Of a stretch of 64,000 bases of DNA, positions 63,839-64,000 are shown piece after piece. The stretch is from Paraburkholderia sp. BL10I2N1. GTDB taxonomy: Bacteria; Pseudomonadota; Gammaproteobacteria; Burkholderiales; Burkholderiaceae. The stretch covers positions 1,178,001 through 1,242,000 of the forward strand of contig NZ_SNWA01000002.1 of assembly GCF_004361815.1 (NCBI RefSeq), read 5' to 3'. Numbering within the stretch: the stretch's first letter is position 1; each line of letters begins with the position of its first letter. The position numbers and the translations under genes are program-made. Under the pieces are notes generated by a model, which had not been told where the DNA came from, did no database searches, and was given only the letters and a program-made list of their open reading frames with translations.

Positions 63839-64000
63839 ATGAAGAATGCGTGTGATAAGTCGCTTCGCCGTCAGGTGGACAAATGGCTCGCACCGGCTCC
63901 GGCGGCACCCGTTCATGTGACCGAATTCGGCCGGACGCGTTGGGGCGGAACACGTTATGTGCGTGTCGAGACGTCGTCACCGGCCGGTTTGCGCGTGCTG
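63839..64000 (+). CDS. Small protein, family member 2 (partial at window edge)
   Basis: The first 54 codons are visible. They include WLAPAPAAPVHVTEFGRTR and RYVRVETSSPAGLRVL, which align with the protein at 43361 (KWLGPTPATPVRVSRFGR and RRYVYVEALLPAGALAI). GGAG lies six bases before the ATG at 63839, the same spacing as in the first copy. Function unknown; the rest of the gene lies outside the window. Confidence 0.6.
   Translation, partial: MKNACDKSLRRQVDKWLAPAPAAPVHVTEFGRTRWGGTRYVRVETSSPAGLRVL

Noticed and set aside
1..64000. CRISPR arrays, rRNA, complete prophage or plasmid replication genes.
   Set aside because: No regularly spaced repeats, conserved rRNA segments, phage structural genes or replication initiators were seen.

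Overview
The window looks like a chromosomal or megaplasmid segment of a Burkholderiaceae member (Paraburkholderia/Caballeronia/Burkholderia type). The base composition is GC-rich, there is a small-subunit catalase, an H-NS protein of the Burkholderia type, a NodT-EmrA-EmrB efflux operon, a PqiA/PqiB/PqiC operon, and IS6/IS5/IS21/IS110 elements with proteins typical of that family. The placement is inferred from protein resemblance and no rRNA or tRNA gene is present to confirm it.

Region 1 (1-11.6 kb) is one long leftward catabolic operon: Gfo/Idh oxidoreductase, fused CoA-transferase, enoyl-CoA hydratase, aldehyde dehydrogenase, a complete sugar-type ABC importer (binding protein, two permeases, ATPase), GMC oxidoreductase and an SDR that leaves the window. 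A divergent LacI regulator reads away from it, and the gap between them holds three near-identical TTGGAACGTTCCAA operators. Region 2 (12.8-18.8 kb) has a DUF1479 dioxygenase-like gene divergent from an AraC regulator, a decayed chemoreceptor gene, a catalase and an IclR regulator. Region 3 (18.9-24 kb) is an aromatic-degradation cluster: a VOC protein divergent from FAH-family hydrolase, MhpA-like hydroxylase, MFS importer and an NTF2-like protein. Region 4 (24-26.7 kb) is a scar with a frameshifted TetR gene, a truncated IS110 transposase and two small secreted proteins.

Region 5 (27.4-35.6 kb) is a tripartite efflux operon (outer membrane lipoprotein, HlyD/EmrA, DHA2/EmrB) plus an AI-2E permease, bracketed by two paralogous TetR genes whose divergent promoters carry the same operator/promoter layout. 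Region 6 (35.6-41.6 kb) is a LysR-adjacent pqi operon (PqiA split in two genes, PqiB, PqiC) followed by a large MscS channel.

Region 7 (41.7-53.5 kb) is a mobile-element graveyard: a frameshifted IS6 transposase, an IS5 element, a tyrosine recombinase fragment, a 5'-truncated IS21 element and a beheaded OprB porin. Embedded in it are two intact genes resembling the two halves of ATP-citrate lyase, the second carrying a citrate-synthase-like domain with a missing active-site histidine. They are followed by a ruined CitA-type citrate/tricarboxylate symporter that still carries the same leader motif. This citrate module is the most interesting part of the window.

Region 8 (53.5-64 kb) holds metal and envelope housekeeping genes: a rubrerythrin-VIT1 protein, an NRAMP-like transporter with altered metal-site residues, a PhoU paralogue with a frameshift at its start, a glycine-zipper protein, small secreted proteins, an H-NS protein, a YedK/HMCES-type DNA-crosslink protein and an RDD membrane protein. 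The second member of a small protein family, first seen at 43.4 kb, begins at the right edge.
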